Source of the DNA: Mycobacterium sp. MYCO198283
Lineage (GTDB): Bacteria; Actinomycetota; Actinomycetes; Mycobacteriales; Mycobacteriaceae
DNA length: 64,000 nt
Assembly (NCBI RefSeq): GCF_021213805.1
Contig: NZ_JAJQJI010000004.1
Location: 248,001 to 312,000 of the forward strand
Reading direction: 5' to 3'
Notes under the pieces: generated by a model
Database searches by the model: none
What the model was told of the DNA's origin: nothing
Seen by the model: the letters and a program-made list of their open reading frames with translations, nothing else
Shown: in pieces, positions 17,576 to 26,930 of the stretch
How the letters are laid out: each line of letters begins with the position of its first letter
How positions within the stretch are numbered: the first letter of the stretch is position 1
Position numbers and translations under genes: made by a program

Positions 17576-18293
17576 CCCCACCCAGCAACGGACCCTGATC
17601 GACCTCGCCGGCATCGACACGGAGCTGTCGCGGCTCGCGCACCGGCAGTCCCACCTCGTCGAACAGCAGGAACACGAGGCGGCCCAGCAGCGACTGCGGG
17701 CCGCGGAGGATCGGCTGGCGGCGCTGCGGCTGGCCCAGGAGGACCTCGACGCCGAGGTCGCGAAGTTCGAGGCCGAGATCGACGGGGTGCGCAGCCGCGA
17801 GCAGCGCGACCGGAACCTGCTCGCCTCACCGAATGTGCAGGCCAAGCAGGTGGCGGAGATCTCGCACGAACTCGAGACCCTCGAACGCCGGCAGGCCAGC
17901 CTGGAGGATTCACTGCTCGAGGTGATGGAGCGGCGCGAGGAGCTGCAGGCGCAGTACGACGCCGAGGAGCGGGCGCTGGCGGGGCTGCGCGCCGACGCCG
18001 ACACCGCCCGGCACAACCGGGACGACGCGCTGGTGCAGATCGACACCCTGCGGGCGCAGCGCGCCGAGCAACGACGCCAGCTCGCCGGCGGCATCGACCC
18101 GGAACTGCTGGCGCTCTACGACAAGCAGCGGGCGTCCGGGGGTGTGGGCGCCGGCGTGTTGCAGGGCCACCGGTGCGGCGCCTGCCGCATCGAGCTCGAT
18201 CGCGGCGAGCTGTCGCGGATCGCCGCCGCGGCCGACGACGAGGTGCTGCGGTGCCCCGAGTGCCGCGCGATCCTCGTGCGGGTCACGCCGTGA
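17565..18293 (+). CDS. Coiled-coil zinc-ribbon protein (Rv2229c-like)
   Basis: 242 residues. Residues about 10-190 are a long Glu/Arg/Gln-rich coiled coil; the C-terminus is a C4 zinc ribbon with CGAC (about 202-205) and CPEC (about 231-234). The family is widespread in Actinobacteria with suggested nucleic-acid binding but no proven role. It overlaps the Nif3 gene by 11 bp, and its TGA overlaps the GTG of the next gene (GTGA), so the three are translationally coupled. Confidence 0.9.
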   Translation: MKADPTQQRTLIDLAGIDTELSRLAHRQSHLVEQQEHEAAQQRLRAAEDRLAALRLAQEDLDAEVAKFEAEIDGVRSREQRDRNLLASPNVQAKQVAEISHELETLERRQASLEDSLLEVMERREELQAQYDAEERALAGLRADADTARHNRDDALVQIDTLRAQRAEQRRQLAGGIDPELLALYDKQRASGGVGAGVLQGHRCGACRIELDRGELSRIAAAADDEVLRCPECRAILVRVTP

Positions 18294-19351
18294 GGGTGCT
18301 GGTCGAGGCCGACGGCGGATCGCGTGGCAACCCCGGTCCGGCCGGTTACGGCGCGGTGGTCTGGTCGCCCGACCGGACGACGGTGCTCGCCGAGACCAAG
18401 GCGGCGATCGGGCACGCCACCAACAACGTCGCCGAGTACCGAGGTCTGATCGCCGGGCTGCGCGAAGCCGCGGCGGTGGGTGCCACCGAGGTGGCCGTCG
18501 CGATGGACTCCAAGCTGGTCGTCGAGCAGATGTCGGGGCGCTGGAAGGTCAAGCACCCCGACATCGCGCCCCTGCACCGCGAGGCGCAGTCGGTGGCCGA
18601 CCGGTTCGACGCCGTCACCTACCGGTGGATCCCGCGCGCCGAGAACTCCCACGCCGACCGGCTCGCCAACGAGGCGATGGACGCCGCGGGCTCAGCCGCG
18701 GTGGCGACCTCGACCTCTCCGGGCTGGACGGGGGCGACCGGCCGGCCGACGCGGATGCTGCTGCTGCGGCACGGCCAGACCGCGCTGTCGGTAGAACGCC
18801 GCTACTCCGGCCGCGGCAACCCCGAGCTCAGCGAGACCGGCCGCGCGCAGGCCGCGGCGGCGGCCGCCTACCTCGCGCAGCAGGGCGGCATCTCGGCGGT
18901 GGTGACATCCCCGCTGCGGCGGGCCCGCGAAACCGCTGCCGCGGCCGCCGACGCACTCGGCCTGCCGGTCACGGTGGACGACGACCTGATCGAGACCGAC
19001 TTCGGCGACTGGGAGGGCCTCACGTTCGCCGAGGCGTCGCAGCGCGATCCGGAGCTGCACCGCGCCTGGCTCCGCGACACGTCGGTGACACCGCCTGGCG
19101 GCGAGAGCTTCGACGCGGTCGCGCAGCGCGTGGCCCGAGCCCGCGACCGGATCGTCGCCGAGCACGGGCCGGCCACCGTGCTCGTCGTCTCCCACGTCGG
19201 GCCGATCAAGATGATGCTGCGGCTGGCGCTCGACGCCGGCGCCGGCATCCTCTACCGGCTGCACCTCGACTTGGCGTCGCTGTCGATCGCGGAGTTCTAC
19301 CCCGACGGCCCGACGTCGGTGCGGCTGGTCAACCAGACGGCCTACCTCTAG
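18290..19351 (+). CDS. Bifunctional RNase HI / acid phosphatase (Rv2228c-like)
   Basis: 353 residues from the GTG overlapping the previous stop. Residues 1-140 are RNase HI with the acidic set Asp8 (EADGGSRGNPG), Glu49 (NNVAEY), Asp73 (MDSK) and Asp123 (HADRLANEA). Residues 155-353 are a histidine phosphatase with LLRHGQT (catalytic His161) and SHVGP. In M. tuberculosis the fused phosphatase is linked to alpha-ribazole phosphate (CobC) activity. That is of interest here because the separate cobC normally found near ptkA is absent. It is followed 70 bp later by rnpB. Confidence 0.94.
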   Translation: MRVLVEADGGSRGNPGPAGYGAVVWSPDRTTVLAETKAAIGHATNNVAEYRGLIAGLREAAAVGATEVAVAMDSKLVVEQMSGRWKVKHPDIAPLHREAQSVADRFDAVTYRWIPRAENSHADRLANEAMDAAGSAAVATSTSPGWTGATGRPTRMLLLRHGQTALSVERRYSGRGNPELSETGRAQAAAAAAYLAQQGGISAVVTSPLRRARETAAAAADALGLPVTVDDDLIETDFGDWEGLTFAEASQRDPELHRAWLRDTSVTPPGGESFDAVAQRVARARDRIVAEHGPATVLVVSHVGPIKMMLRLALDAGAGILYRLHLDLASLSIAEFYPDGPTSVRLVNQTAYL

Positions 19352-19408
19352 GGCCGCAGCACCCGGCCTGCCCGCCGCGGAAAGGGTCGCCGCCGCGCCG
19401 CGGCGGGG

Positions 19409-19414
19409 TATCGT
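19409..19414 (+). promoter_or_regulatory. -10 box of rnpB (TATCGT)
   Basis: TATCGT lies 6 nt before the first base of the P1 helix of the RNase P RNA, at the expected distance for its promoter. Confidence 0.5.
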
Positions 19415-19420
19415 TCCGGT

Positions 19421-19837
<417 letters not shown>

Positions 19838-19838
19838 C

Positions 19839-21305
19839 TCAGGCCTTCTCGGCCGCCTTCCGCAGGGCTTTCAACGCGTCGCCGAGCGCGGCCCGCGACG
19901 TGCGGGCCGCCTCGTCCTCCCGCTGGTACAGCACGCCGTAGGTGAAGGTGTCCTCGCCGGCGGCGTGCGCGGCGGCGGCCTCGCGGGCCAGGTGGTCGCG
20001 GCTCACCACGGCGTCCTGATGGTCGCCCAGCAGGCTCTGCACCCGCTTCGCGGCGTCGGCCAATCTGGTCGCCCCGGTCGCGGATGCGGTGTAACGCAGG
20101 CCTTTGGCGGCCTTGCGGATACGGTGCAGCGCCTCGTCGTCGTGGTCCCCGGCCGCGCGCGCCGCCTTGGCGCGTTTGCGCAGCTTCTTGTACGCCGCCG
20201 CCAGCGAGGTGGCCGACTGGCCGTCGTCGTGCGGCTCCGCGGCGGCAAGCCCCTCGAGCGCGTCGAGCAGCCGGAAGTACCGCGGTGAGCGCATGGCGGC
20301 CAGACTGCGGCGCAGGCCGGCGCGGTAGCGGCGGTGCGCGCCGTCGACCAGTCGCTTCCGGACGTCGCCGCGGACGAGCTCGTCGGGCAATGCGGCGAGC
20401 GCCGCCTCATACCGTTCGGCGAGCACCTCGGCGTCGCGGGCGGTGCCGAGCACGGCGGCCAGCTCGCGCAGCTCGTCGAGCAGCCAGGCGTCGGGTGTCA
20501 ACCCGAACGATGCCTCGGCGCCGCTGATCAGGCTGCGGATCTTGCGGGTGGTCACCCGCATCTGGTGCACGCTGTCATGGGCGTCGACCCGCACCGCGCG
20601 GTCCCACCGCAACAGCTCGTCGACCTGCTCGGCGACCGCGCGGTGCAGCGGATCGTCGCTCGGGGTCCGCGGCGAGACGTCGGGCCCGGCGGCGGTCAGC
20701 ACGCGCCCCAGTTTCGAACTGCTGGCGGCGGGTTCGGCGCCGGCGTCGAGCAGCCGGTTGCCCAGCCGGTCGAGCAGGGCGGTGTCGTCGGCGGCGTCCT
20801 CGGCGAGCTCGATCTCCCATTCCCGCCAGGTCTGTTCGGGCGCGCCGTCGGCGGCGGGGCTCGCGGTCACCCGGTCGTCGCTGAACTCGGCGAGCAGCCG
20901 TCCGTCGGCGTCATACAGGCGGGTGACGGTGCGCTCGGTGGTGATGCGGGCGACCGGGGCCAACAGCCGGTCACGCACGATCGCCAGCACCATGTCACGC
21001 AACTCGGACGGCACCTCGTCGGTGTCGTCGCCGAGCGGCGCGCGCAGCTCGCTGCGGGTGTCGTCGCCGGCGGGCAGCTTCAGGTGCCAGCCCTCGTCCG
21101 GTCCGCCCGTCCGCCGTCGCAGCGTGATCCGGTGGGCCCGCAGGTCATGCCGCGGGGTGTCGAAGTACTGCGCGTCGAGCGTGACGGACGGCAGCTGCTC
21201 GGTGCGCGCCACCGCGGACAGCCCGGCGAAGGACGGTGCCACGGCGCCGTCGGTGACGTCGAACTTGCGCTCCACCTCGATATGGCGATCGGGCGGCGGC
21301 ACCAT
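19839..21305 (-). CDS. CYTH-CHAD domain protein
   Basis: 488 residues. The CYTH domain (1-200) opens with EVERKFDV (Glu10, Glu12, Lys14), the triphosphate and metal-binding ExExK signature of the triphosphate tunnel fold. The CHAD domain (about 220-488) is helical with conserved His and basic residues (HQMRVTTRKIRS, LHRIRKAAKGLRY), which bind inorganic polyphosphate. A role in polyphosphate or triphosphate metabolism is likely. It lies 21 bp downstream of panB on the same strand. Its stop is two bases from the 3' end of rnpB, so readthrough would be antisense to that RNA. Confidence 0.93.
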   Translation of the reverse strand: MVPPPDRHIEVERKFDVTDGAVAPSFAGLSAVARTEQLPSVTLDAQYFDTPRHDLRAHRITLRRRTGGPDEGWHLKLPAGDDTRSELRAPLGDDTDEVPSELRDMVLAIVRDRLLAPVARITTERTVTRLYDADGRLLAEFSDDRVTASPAADGAPEQTWREWEIELAEDAADDTALLDRLGNRLLDAGAEPAASSSKLGRVLTAAGPDVSPRTPSDDPLHRAVAEQVDELLRWDRAVRVDAHDSVHQMRVTTRKIRSLISGAEASFGLTPDAWLLDELRELAAVLGTARDAEVLAERYEAALAALPDELVRGDVRKRLVDGAHRRYRAGLRRSLAAMRSPRYFRLLDALEGLAAAEPHDDGQSATSLAAAYKKLRKRAKAARAAGDHDDEALHRIRKAAKGLRYTASATGATRLADAAKRVQSLLGDHQDAVVSRDHLAREAAAAHAAGEDTFTYGVLYQREDEAARTSRAALGDALKALRKAAEKA

Positions 21306-21326
21306 GGCGTCGGTCCTCCCAACGGA

Positions 21327-22193
21327 TCAGAAACTGTGCTCCTCGGCCGGGAATGCTCCGCTGGCCACCTCGGCAGCGTACTGCGTTGCCGCGCGGCGCA
21401 ATTCGGCGCCCACGTCGCCGAAGCGTTTCACGAAGCGGGCGGTGCGGCCGCTCGTCAGGCCGGCCATGTCCTGCCACACCAGCACCTGCGCGTCGCAGTT
21501 CGGTCCGGCGCCGATCCCGACGGTCGGGATGGTCAGCTTGCCGGTGATCTGCGTGGCGAGGTCGGCGGGAACCATCTCCATCACCACGGCGAACGCGCCC
21601 GCCTCCGCGACGGCGATCGCGTCGGCGATGGTCTGCTCGGCGGCGTCCCCGCGGCCCTGCACCCGGAAGCCGCCGAGCGTGTTGACGCTCTGCGGGGTGA
21701 AGCCGATGTGGGCCATCACCGGGATACCGGCCGCGGTGAGCGTGGCGATCTGCTCGGCGACGCGCTCGCCGCCCTCCAGCTTCACCGCGTGGGCGCCGGT
21801 CTCCTTGAGGAACCGGGTGGCCGTGGCGAGCGCCTGCGCGGGGCCGCCCTCGTAGCTGCCGAACGGCAGGTCCGCGACGACGAGCGCGTGGGGAGCACCG
21901 CGCACCACGCCGCGTACCAGCGGGAGGAGCTCGTCGACGGTCACCGGCACCGTGGTGTCGTAGCCGTAGACCACGTTGGCGGCCGAGTCGCCGACCAGCA
22001 GCACGGGGATCCCGGCGTCGTCGAAGACCCGGGCGGTGGAGTAGTCGTAGGCGGTGAGCATGGCCCACCGGTGCCCTTCGGCCTTCCACTTCTGCAGGTG
22101 GTGGGTGCGGACCTTCACCCGCGGCGCGGCAGACGGTTCGGCGGGAGTCCGCGGAGCGGACGATGGGGCACCGTACACAGACGTCTCAGACAT
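21327..22193 (-). CDS. panB: 3-methyl-2-oxobutanoate hydroxymethyltransferase (PanB)
   Basis: 288-residue cytoplasmic enzyme making ketopantoate from alpha-ketoisovalerate and methylene-tetrahydrofolate, the first step to pantothenate and CoA. Motifs: [63 protein letters not shown], and [18 protein letters not shown]. The ATG at 22193 with GAGGGA before it is the start; the frame is open further upstream. A Ser/Pro/Ala-rich N-terminal tail of about 25 residues precedes the barrel, as in M. tuberculosis. CYTH-CHAD follows on the same strand. Confidence 0.95.
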   Translation of the reverse strand: MSETSVYGAPSSAPRTPAEPSAAPRVKVRTHHLQKWKAEGHRWAMLTAYDYSTARVFDDAGIPVLLVGDSAANVVYGYDTTVPVTVDELLPLVRGVVRGAPHALVVADLPFGSYEGGPAQALATATRFLKETGAHAVKLEGGERVAEQIATLTAAGIPVMAHIGFTPQSVNTLGGFRVQGRGDAAEQTIADAIAVAEAGAFAVVMEMVPADLATQITGKLTIPTVGIGAGPNCDAQVLVWQDMAGLTSGRTARFVKRFGDVGAELRRAATQYAAEVASGAFPAEEHSF

Positions 22194-22344
22194 CGTTGTC
22201 CCTCGGTTGATCGTCGGGTCGATCCTCGTGGCCCGCGCGCGGGTCCCCGGGTTCGTCTGACGGCGTCCAGTATTCCATCGCCCGGGGACAACCCGGAACG
22301 GACCCGATGCGTCGACTTCCTCACAGCGCCGACCGCTGCCCACC

Positions 22345-22350
22345 TACCAT
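22345..22350 (+). promoter_or_regulatory. -10 box TACCAT, leaderless start for the acyltransferase
   Basis: TACCAT ends 6 nt before the ATG at 22357. Confidence 0.5.
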
Positions 22351-22356
22351 CGCGGC

Positions 22357-23748
22357 ATGCAACGGCTCAGCGGGCTCGACGCCAGCTTCCTGTACCTCGA
22401 ATCGCCGGCGCAGCCGTTGCATGTGTGCTCGATCCTGGAGGTCGACACGTCGACGATCCCCGGCGGCTACACCTTCGACCGGCTGCGCGATGCGCTGATG
22501 CTGCGCATCAAGGGCATGCCGGAGTTCCGGGAGAAGCTGGCCGACAGCGCCTTCAACCTCGACCACCCGGTGTGGATCGAGGACGACGACTTCGACCTCG
22601 ACCGGCACCTGCACCGCATCGGGTTGCCGGCGCCCGGCGGCCGCAACGAATTGGCCGAGATCTGCGGCCACATCGCCTCGTTGCAGCTCGACCGCGGCCG
22701 CCCGCTGTGGGAGATGTGGATCATCGAGAACGTCGCCGGCACCGACGCCGCCGACGGCGGCCGGCTGGCGGTGCTCACCAAGGTGCACCACGCCGCGGTC
22801 GACGGGGTCAGCGGCGCGAACCTGATGTCGGTGCTGTGCAGCACCGAACCCGATGCGCCGCCGCCGGACCCGGTGCCGGGGCCGGGCGGGCTGAACCCGC
22901 TCGAGCTGGCCGCCACCGGTCTCTTCCGGTTCGCCACCCGTCCCCTCGGGTTGGTCAACGTCGTGCCGAACACCGTGGCCGGCGTGGTGGAGACCATCCG
23001 GCGGGCGCGCAGCGGCCAGGCCATGACACGGCCGTTCCGGGCGCCGAAGACGGTGTTCAACGCGACCATCACCGGGCACCGCAACATCGCCTACTCGCAG
23101 CTGGAGCTCGACGACGTCAAGACGGTGAAAAACCGGTTCGGCGTCAAGGTGAACGACGTGGTGATGGCGCTGACCGCGGGCGTGATGCGCCAGTTCCTGC
23201 TCGACCGCGGCGAGCTGCCCGACGTGCCGCTGGTCGCCATGGTCCCGGTGTCGGTGCGCGACAAGTCCGACCGGCCCGGCCGCAACCAAGTCTCGGGCAT
23301 GTTCTCCCGGCTGGAGACGCACATCGCGGATCCGGTCGAGCGGCTGCGCGCCATCGCCGAGGCCAATTCCGTTGCCAAGGAACACAGTTCGGCGATCGGC
23401 GCCACGCTGCTGCAGGACTGGACCCAGTTCGCCGCCCCCAGCGTCTTCGGCCTGGCGATGCGGGTGTACGCCAACACGCGGCTCACCGAGGCGCGCCCGG
23501 TGCACAACCTGGTGCTGTCCAACGTGCCCGGCCCGCAGGAGTCGCTGTACTTCCTCGGCGCGCGGGTCGCCGCGATGTACCCGCTGGGGCCGATCTTCCA
23601 CGGCTCGGGGCTCAACATCACCGTGATGTCGCTGTCCGGCAAGCTCAACGTCGGCCTCATCTCGTGTCCGGAGCTGCTGCCCGACCTGTGGGCGCTGGCC
23701 GACGAATTCCCGGTCGCGCTCGAAGAGCTGCTGCGCGCCAAGCCCTGA
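22357..23748 (+). CDS. WS/DGAT wax ester synthase/diacylglycerol acyltransferase
   Basis: 463 residues with the complete family layout: MQRLSGLDASFLYLE at the N-terminus, the catalytic HHAAVDG at 144-150, a central NDVVMALTAG block, and the C-terminal LSNVPGPQ and SYNG-like GSGLNITVMSLSGKL region. These enzymes esterify diacylglycerol or fatty alcohols with acyl-CoA for lipid storage; mycobacteria carry many copies. It starts 163 bp from the divergent panB start and is followed 16 bp later by an exported hydrolase. The precise acyl acceptor cannot be read from sequence. Confidence 0.93.
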   Translation: MQRLSGLDASFLYLESPAQPLHVCSILEVDTSTIPGGYTFDRLRDALMLRIKGMPEFREKLADSAFNLDHPVWIEDDDFDLDRHLHRIGLPAPGGRNELAEICGHIASLQLDRGRPLWEMWIIENVAGTDAADGGRLAVLTKVHHAAVDGVSGANLMSVLCSTEPDAPPPDPVPGPGGLNPLELAATGLFRFATRPLGLVNVVPNTVAGVVETIRRARSGQAMTRPFRAPKTVFNATITGHRNIAYSQLELDDVKTVKNRFGVKVNDVVMALTAGVMRQFLLDRGELPDVPLVAMVPVSVRDKSDRPGRNQVSGMFSRLETHIADPVERLRAIAEANSVAKEHSSAIGATLLQDWTQFAAPSVFGLAMRVYANTRLTEARPVHNLVLSNVPGPQESLYFLGARVAAMYPLGPIFHGSGLNITVMSLSGKLNVGLISCPELLPDLWALADEFPVALEELLRAKP

Positions 23749-23764
23749 CCGACGCCGTGGCAGC

Positions 23765-25282
23765 ATGTGCGCCGTGACGAGACGCGCGGCGGCCGCAGTG
23801 CTCGCCGTCGCGATGGTCACCGGTTGCAGCACGGTCGTCGACGGCGACGCCACCCGCGGTGCGCCGGACCTCGACACCGGGATCGTCTGGTTCGACTGCG
23901 GCGCCGACTTCCTCGGTGCGCTGACCCCGCCGCCCGGTGCGCGGTGCGGCGAGCTCGGCGTGCCCGTCGACTACGACGACGCCGACGGCGCCCGCGCGTC
24001 GGTCGCGGTGATCAAGATCCCGGCGACGGGCGACCGGATCGGCTCGCTGGTGATCAACCCCGGCGGTCCCGGTGGTTCGGGTGTGCAGGCGGCCGTGCAA
24101 CAGCAGCCCGGCTATCCGGCGCAGATCCGGGAGCGCTTCGACGTCGTCGGCTTCGATCCGCGCGGCGTCGGCCAGTCCCGCCCCGCGCTGTGGTGCAACT
24201 CCGACGCCGACACCGACCGGCAGCGCGCCGAACCGGCGGTCGACTACACCCCGGCCGGCATCGAGCGCATCGACGCCGACACCAAGGCCTACGTGCAGCG
24301 CTGCCTCGACAAGACCGGCGCCGAGTTCCTGGCGAACGTGGACAGCGGCACCGTCGCCCACGACATCGACCGGCTGCGGGCAGCGCTGGGCGACGAGAAG
24401 CTCACCTACCTCGGCTACTCCTACGGCACCGTGCTCGGCGCAGCCTACGCGTTTGCTTACCCCGAGCACGTGCGGGCGCTGGTGCTCGACGCCGTCCTGG
24501 ACGTCAACGCCGATCCCGTCGACTCCGACCTCCGGCAGGCCGCGGCGTTCCAGCGGGCCTTCGACACCTTCGCCGCCGACTGCGCGCAGCGTCCCGACTG
24601 TCCGCTCGGCACCGACCCGGCCAAGGCCGTCGAGGTCTACCGGCAACTGGTCGACCCGCTCGTCACCCGCCCGGCGGCCACCGCCGACCCGCGCGGGCTG
24701 TCCTACAACGACGCGATCAGCGGCACGCTGCAGTCGCTGTACACCCCGCGCTACTGGAAATACCTCGACGACGGCCTCCGTCAGCTGCGGGGCGGCGCCG
24801 GCGACAACCTGCTGGCGATGGCCGACCTCACGATGGGCCGGGACGCGCACGGTCATTACGACAACTCGGTGGACAACCGCATCGCGGTGCGGTGCGTGGA
24901 CCTGCCGCGCGTCACCGATCCGGCGGTTGCGGCCGACGCCGACCGCCGGATGCGGGAGGTGGCGCCCTTTCTGAGCTACGGCCGGTTCACCGGCCACGCG
25001 CCGCTCGGTGTCTGCGCTTTCTGGCCGGTGCCGCGGGCCGAGCCGCCGCCGGTGGTCGGGGCGCCGACGCTGCCGTCGACGCTGGTGGTCTCGAGCACCG
25101 ACGACCCGGTCACGCCGTACCAGGCGGGTGTGGACCTCGCGGGAAAGCTGCGGGCGCGCGTGCTCACGGTGGCGGCGACCGCGCACACGGCGGTGTTCCA
25201 GGCCGACGCCTGTGTGGACGACGCGGTGACGCGCTACCTCGTGGAGCTGCAGCTACCCGCCGAGGGCGCGCGCTGTCGCTGA
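23765..25282 (+). CDS. Exported alpha/beta-hydrolase lipoprotein (Hip1/CaeA-like), paralogue 1
   Basis: 505 residues (ATG at 23765; the GTG at 23774 is an alternative). A signal peptide ends in the lipobox MVTGC, predicting a lipid-anchored envelope protein. The alpha/beta-hydrolase fold has an oxyanion loop INPGGPGGSG, nucleophile Ser in GYSYGT, an Asp in STDDPVTPY and a His in ATAHTAVF. The family (Rv2223c/Rv2224c, tripeptidyl aminopeptidase-like) contains Hip1/CaeA, a serine protease/carboxylesterase acting on envelope proteins such as GroEL2. It is the first of three tandem copies. Confidence 0.92.
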   Translation: MCAVTRRAAAAVLAVAMVTGCSTVVDGDATRGAPDLDTGIVWFDCGADFLGALTPPPGARCGELGVPVDYDDADGARASVAVIKIPATGDRIGSLVINPGGPGGSGVQAAVQQQPGYPAQIRERFDVVGFDPRGVGQSRPALWCNSDADTDRQRAEPAVDYTPAGIERIDADTKAYVQRCLDKTGAEFLANVDSGTVAHDIDRLRAALGDEKLTYLGYSYGTVLGAAYAFAYPEHVRALVLDAVLDVNADPVDSDLRQAAAFQRAFDTFAADCAQRPDCPLGTDPAKAVEVYRQLVDPLVTRPAATADPRGLSYNDAISGTLQSLYTPRYWKYLDDGLRQLRGGAGDNLLAMADLTMGRDAHGHYDNSVDNRIAVRCVDLPRVTDPAVAADADRRMREVAPFLSYGRFTGHAPLGVCAFWPVPRAEPPPVVGAPTLPSTLVVSSTDDPVTPYQAGVDLAGKLRARVLTVAATAHTAVFQADACVDDAVTRYLVELQLPAEGARCR

Positions 25283-25319
25283 GCGCGACGGGCGGGGAGC
25301 GCCGGCACCCCGTGGCACC

Positions 25320-26855
25320 ATGTGGGCGATGAGCCGCCACCTGCCGCGCCGCGCCGCTGCCCTCGTGTCGATGCTGGCGGTGACGGCGGGCTGCACGCAC
25401 GTGGTGGGCGGCACCGCGGTGGCCCCGCCGCCGGCACCGGCCGTCGGCGCCGCGATCGCCTGGCAGCCCTGCACCAAGCCGGCGGCGCCGCTGACCCTGC
25501 CGGCGGGCGCGGAGTGCGGCACCCTCGCCGTTCCGGTCGACTACGCCGCCCCCGCGGGGGAGCGGGCGAGCCTGGCGGTGATCCGCATCCCCGCCACCGG
25601 GAACAAGATCGGCTCGCTGGTGATCAACCCGGGCGGGCCGGGCGGCTCGGGCGTCGAGGCCGCGATCTCGATGCACCCGACGTTCCCGCCGGCCCTGCTG
25701 GCTCGGTTCGACCTGGTGGGCTTCGACCCGCGCGGTGTGGGGGAGTCGACGCCGGCGATCCGCTGCAACTCCGACGAGGACACCGACCGCGAACGGCAGG
25801 ACCCGGGCGTCGACTACAGCCCGGCGGGCGTCGCGGACGCCGACGCGAAGATCGGCGCCTTCGTGCAGCGCTGCGTCGACAAGATGGGCACCGCGTTCCT
25901 GGCCAACGTCGGCACCGTCAACGTCGCGAAGGACCTCGACCTGCTGCGCGCGGCGCTCGGCGACGAGAAGCTCACCTACCTCGGCTACTCCTACGGCACC
26001 GCGATCGGCTCCTCCTACGCCGAGCAGTTCCCCCAGCACGTGCGCGCCCTGGTGCTCGACGGTGCGGTGGACCCGAACCTCGACCCGCTCGAAGCCGGCA
26101 TCCGCCAGGCCGCCGGGTTCCAGCGAGCGTTCGAGGACTTCGCCCGGGACTGCGCGGCGGCCGGGCAGTGCCCGATCGGCGACGACCCCGCCAACGCCAC
26201 CGAGACGTTCAAGCAGCTGGTGGCGCCGCTCGTGCAGAAGCCGGCGCCCACCTCCGACGGTCGCGGACTGTCCTACAGCGACGCCATCACCGCCACCAAG
26301 TTCGCGCTCTACTCCAAGCAGCTGTGGACCCCGCTCTACCGCGGGCTGCAGTCGCTGCGCGCCGGGACGGGCGGCGACGACCTGCTGCTGCTCGCCGACG
26401 CCTACCTGCGGCGCGACCAGTCCGGTCACTACGACAACCTGCACGACGCCTTCGTCGCCATCAGCTGCGTCGACAACGTGTGGCCCACGGATCGGGCGGC
26501 GTGGGTGGAGGCCGACCGGCGCAGCAGGGAGGTCGAACCCTTCAGCGCCTACGGCGAGTTCACGGGCCATGCGCCGATCGGGGCGTGCGGTCGCTGGCCG
26601 GTGCCGCCCACCAGCCGGCCGGGCGAGGTGTCGGCGCCCGGCCTGCCGACGGTGCTGGTGGTGTCGACCACCAACGACCCCGCCACGCCCTACACCGCCG
26701 GCGTCGAACTGGCCCGCCAGCTCGGCGGCGTCCTGCTGACCTACGAGGGCACCCAGCACCTGGCGGCCTACCAGAGCGACGCCTGCATCGACGACAAGGT
26801 CACCGCCTACCTCATCGACCTCACCCTGCCGCCGCCGGGCACCCGCTGCGCCTGA
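25320..26855 (+). CDS. Exported alpha/beta-hydrolase lipoprotein (Hip1/CaeA-like), paralogue 2
   Basis: 511 residues (ATG at 25320 or 25329). The lipobox VTAGC predicts lipid anchoring. Catalytic elements match copy 1: INPGGPGGSG, GYSYGT with the Ser nucleophile, an Asp in STTNDPATPY, and a His in GTQHLAAY. Copies 1 and 2 share long identical stretches, for example GDEKLTYLGYSYGT, and look like the more recent duplication. Thirty-seven bp separate it from copy 1, so one mRNA is likely. Which copy is the true Hip1 orthologue cannot be decided by eye. Confidence 0.92.
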   Translation: MWAMSRHLPRRAAALVSMLAVTAGCTHVVGGTAVAPPPAPAVGAAIAWQPCTKPAAPLTLPAGAECGTLAVPVDYAAPAGERASLAVIRIPATGNKIGSLVINPGGPGGSGVEAAISMHPTFPPALLARFDLVGFDPRGVGESTPAIRCNSDEDTDRERQDPGVDYSPAGVADADAKIGAFVQRCVDKMGTAFLANVGTVNVAKDLDLLRAALGDEKLTYLGYSYGTAIGSSYAEQFPQHVRALVLDGAVDPNLDPLEAGIRQAAGFQRAFEDFARDCAAAGQCPIGDDPANATETFKQLVAPLVQKPAPTSDGRGLSYSDAITATKFALYSKQLWTPLYRGLQSLRAGTGGDDLLLLADAYLRRDQSGHYDNLHDAFVAISCVDNVWPTDRAAWVEADRRSREVEPFSAYGEFTGHAPIGACGRWPVPPTSRPGEVSAPGLPTVLVVSTTNDPATPYTAGVELARQLGGVLLTYEGTQHLAAYQSDACIDDKVTAYLIDLTLPPPGTRCA

Positions 26856-26930
26856 GCGGGTGTCGTCGCCGTCGCCATCCGGTCACGCAACGGTCTCGCG
26901 GCCGCCGCGGTCCGGTGCGGCCGTGCGACC

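Noticed and set aside
20334..23777. Open plus-strand frame of 1147 codons
   Set aside because: It lies over CYTH-CHAD, panB and the acyltransferase in other frames, is Arg/Ala/Gly-rich and has no domain; typical GC-rich shadow frame.
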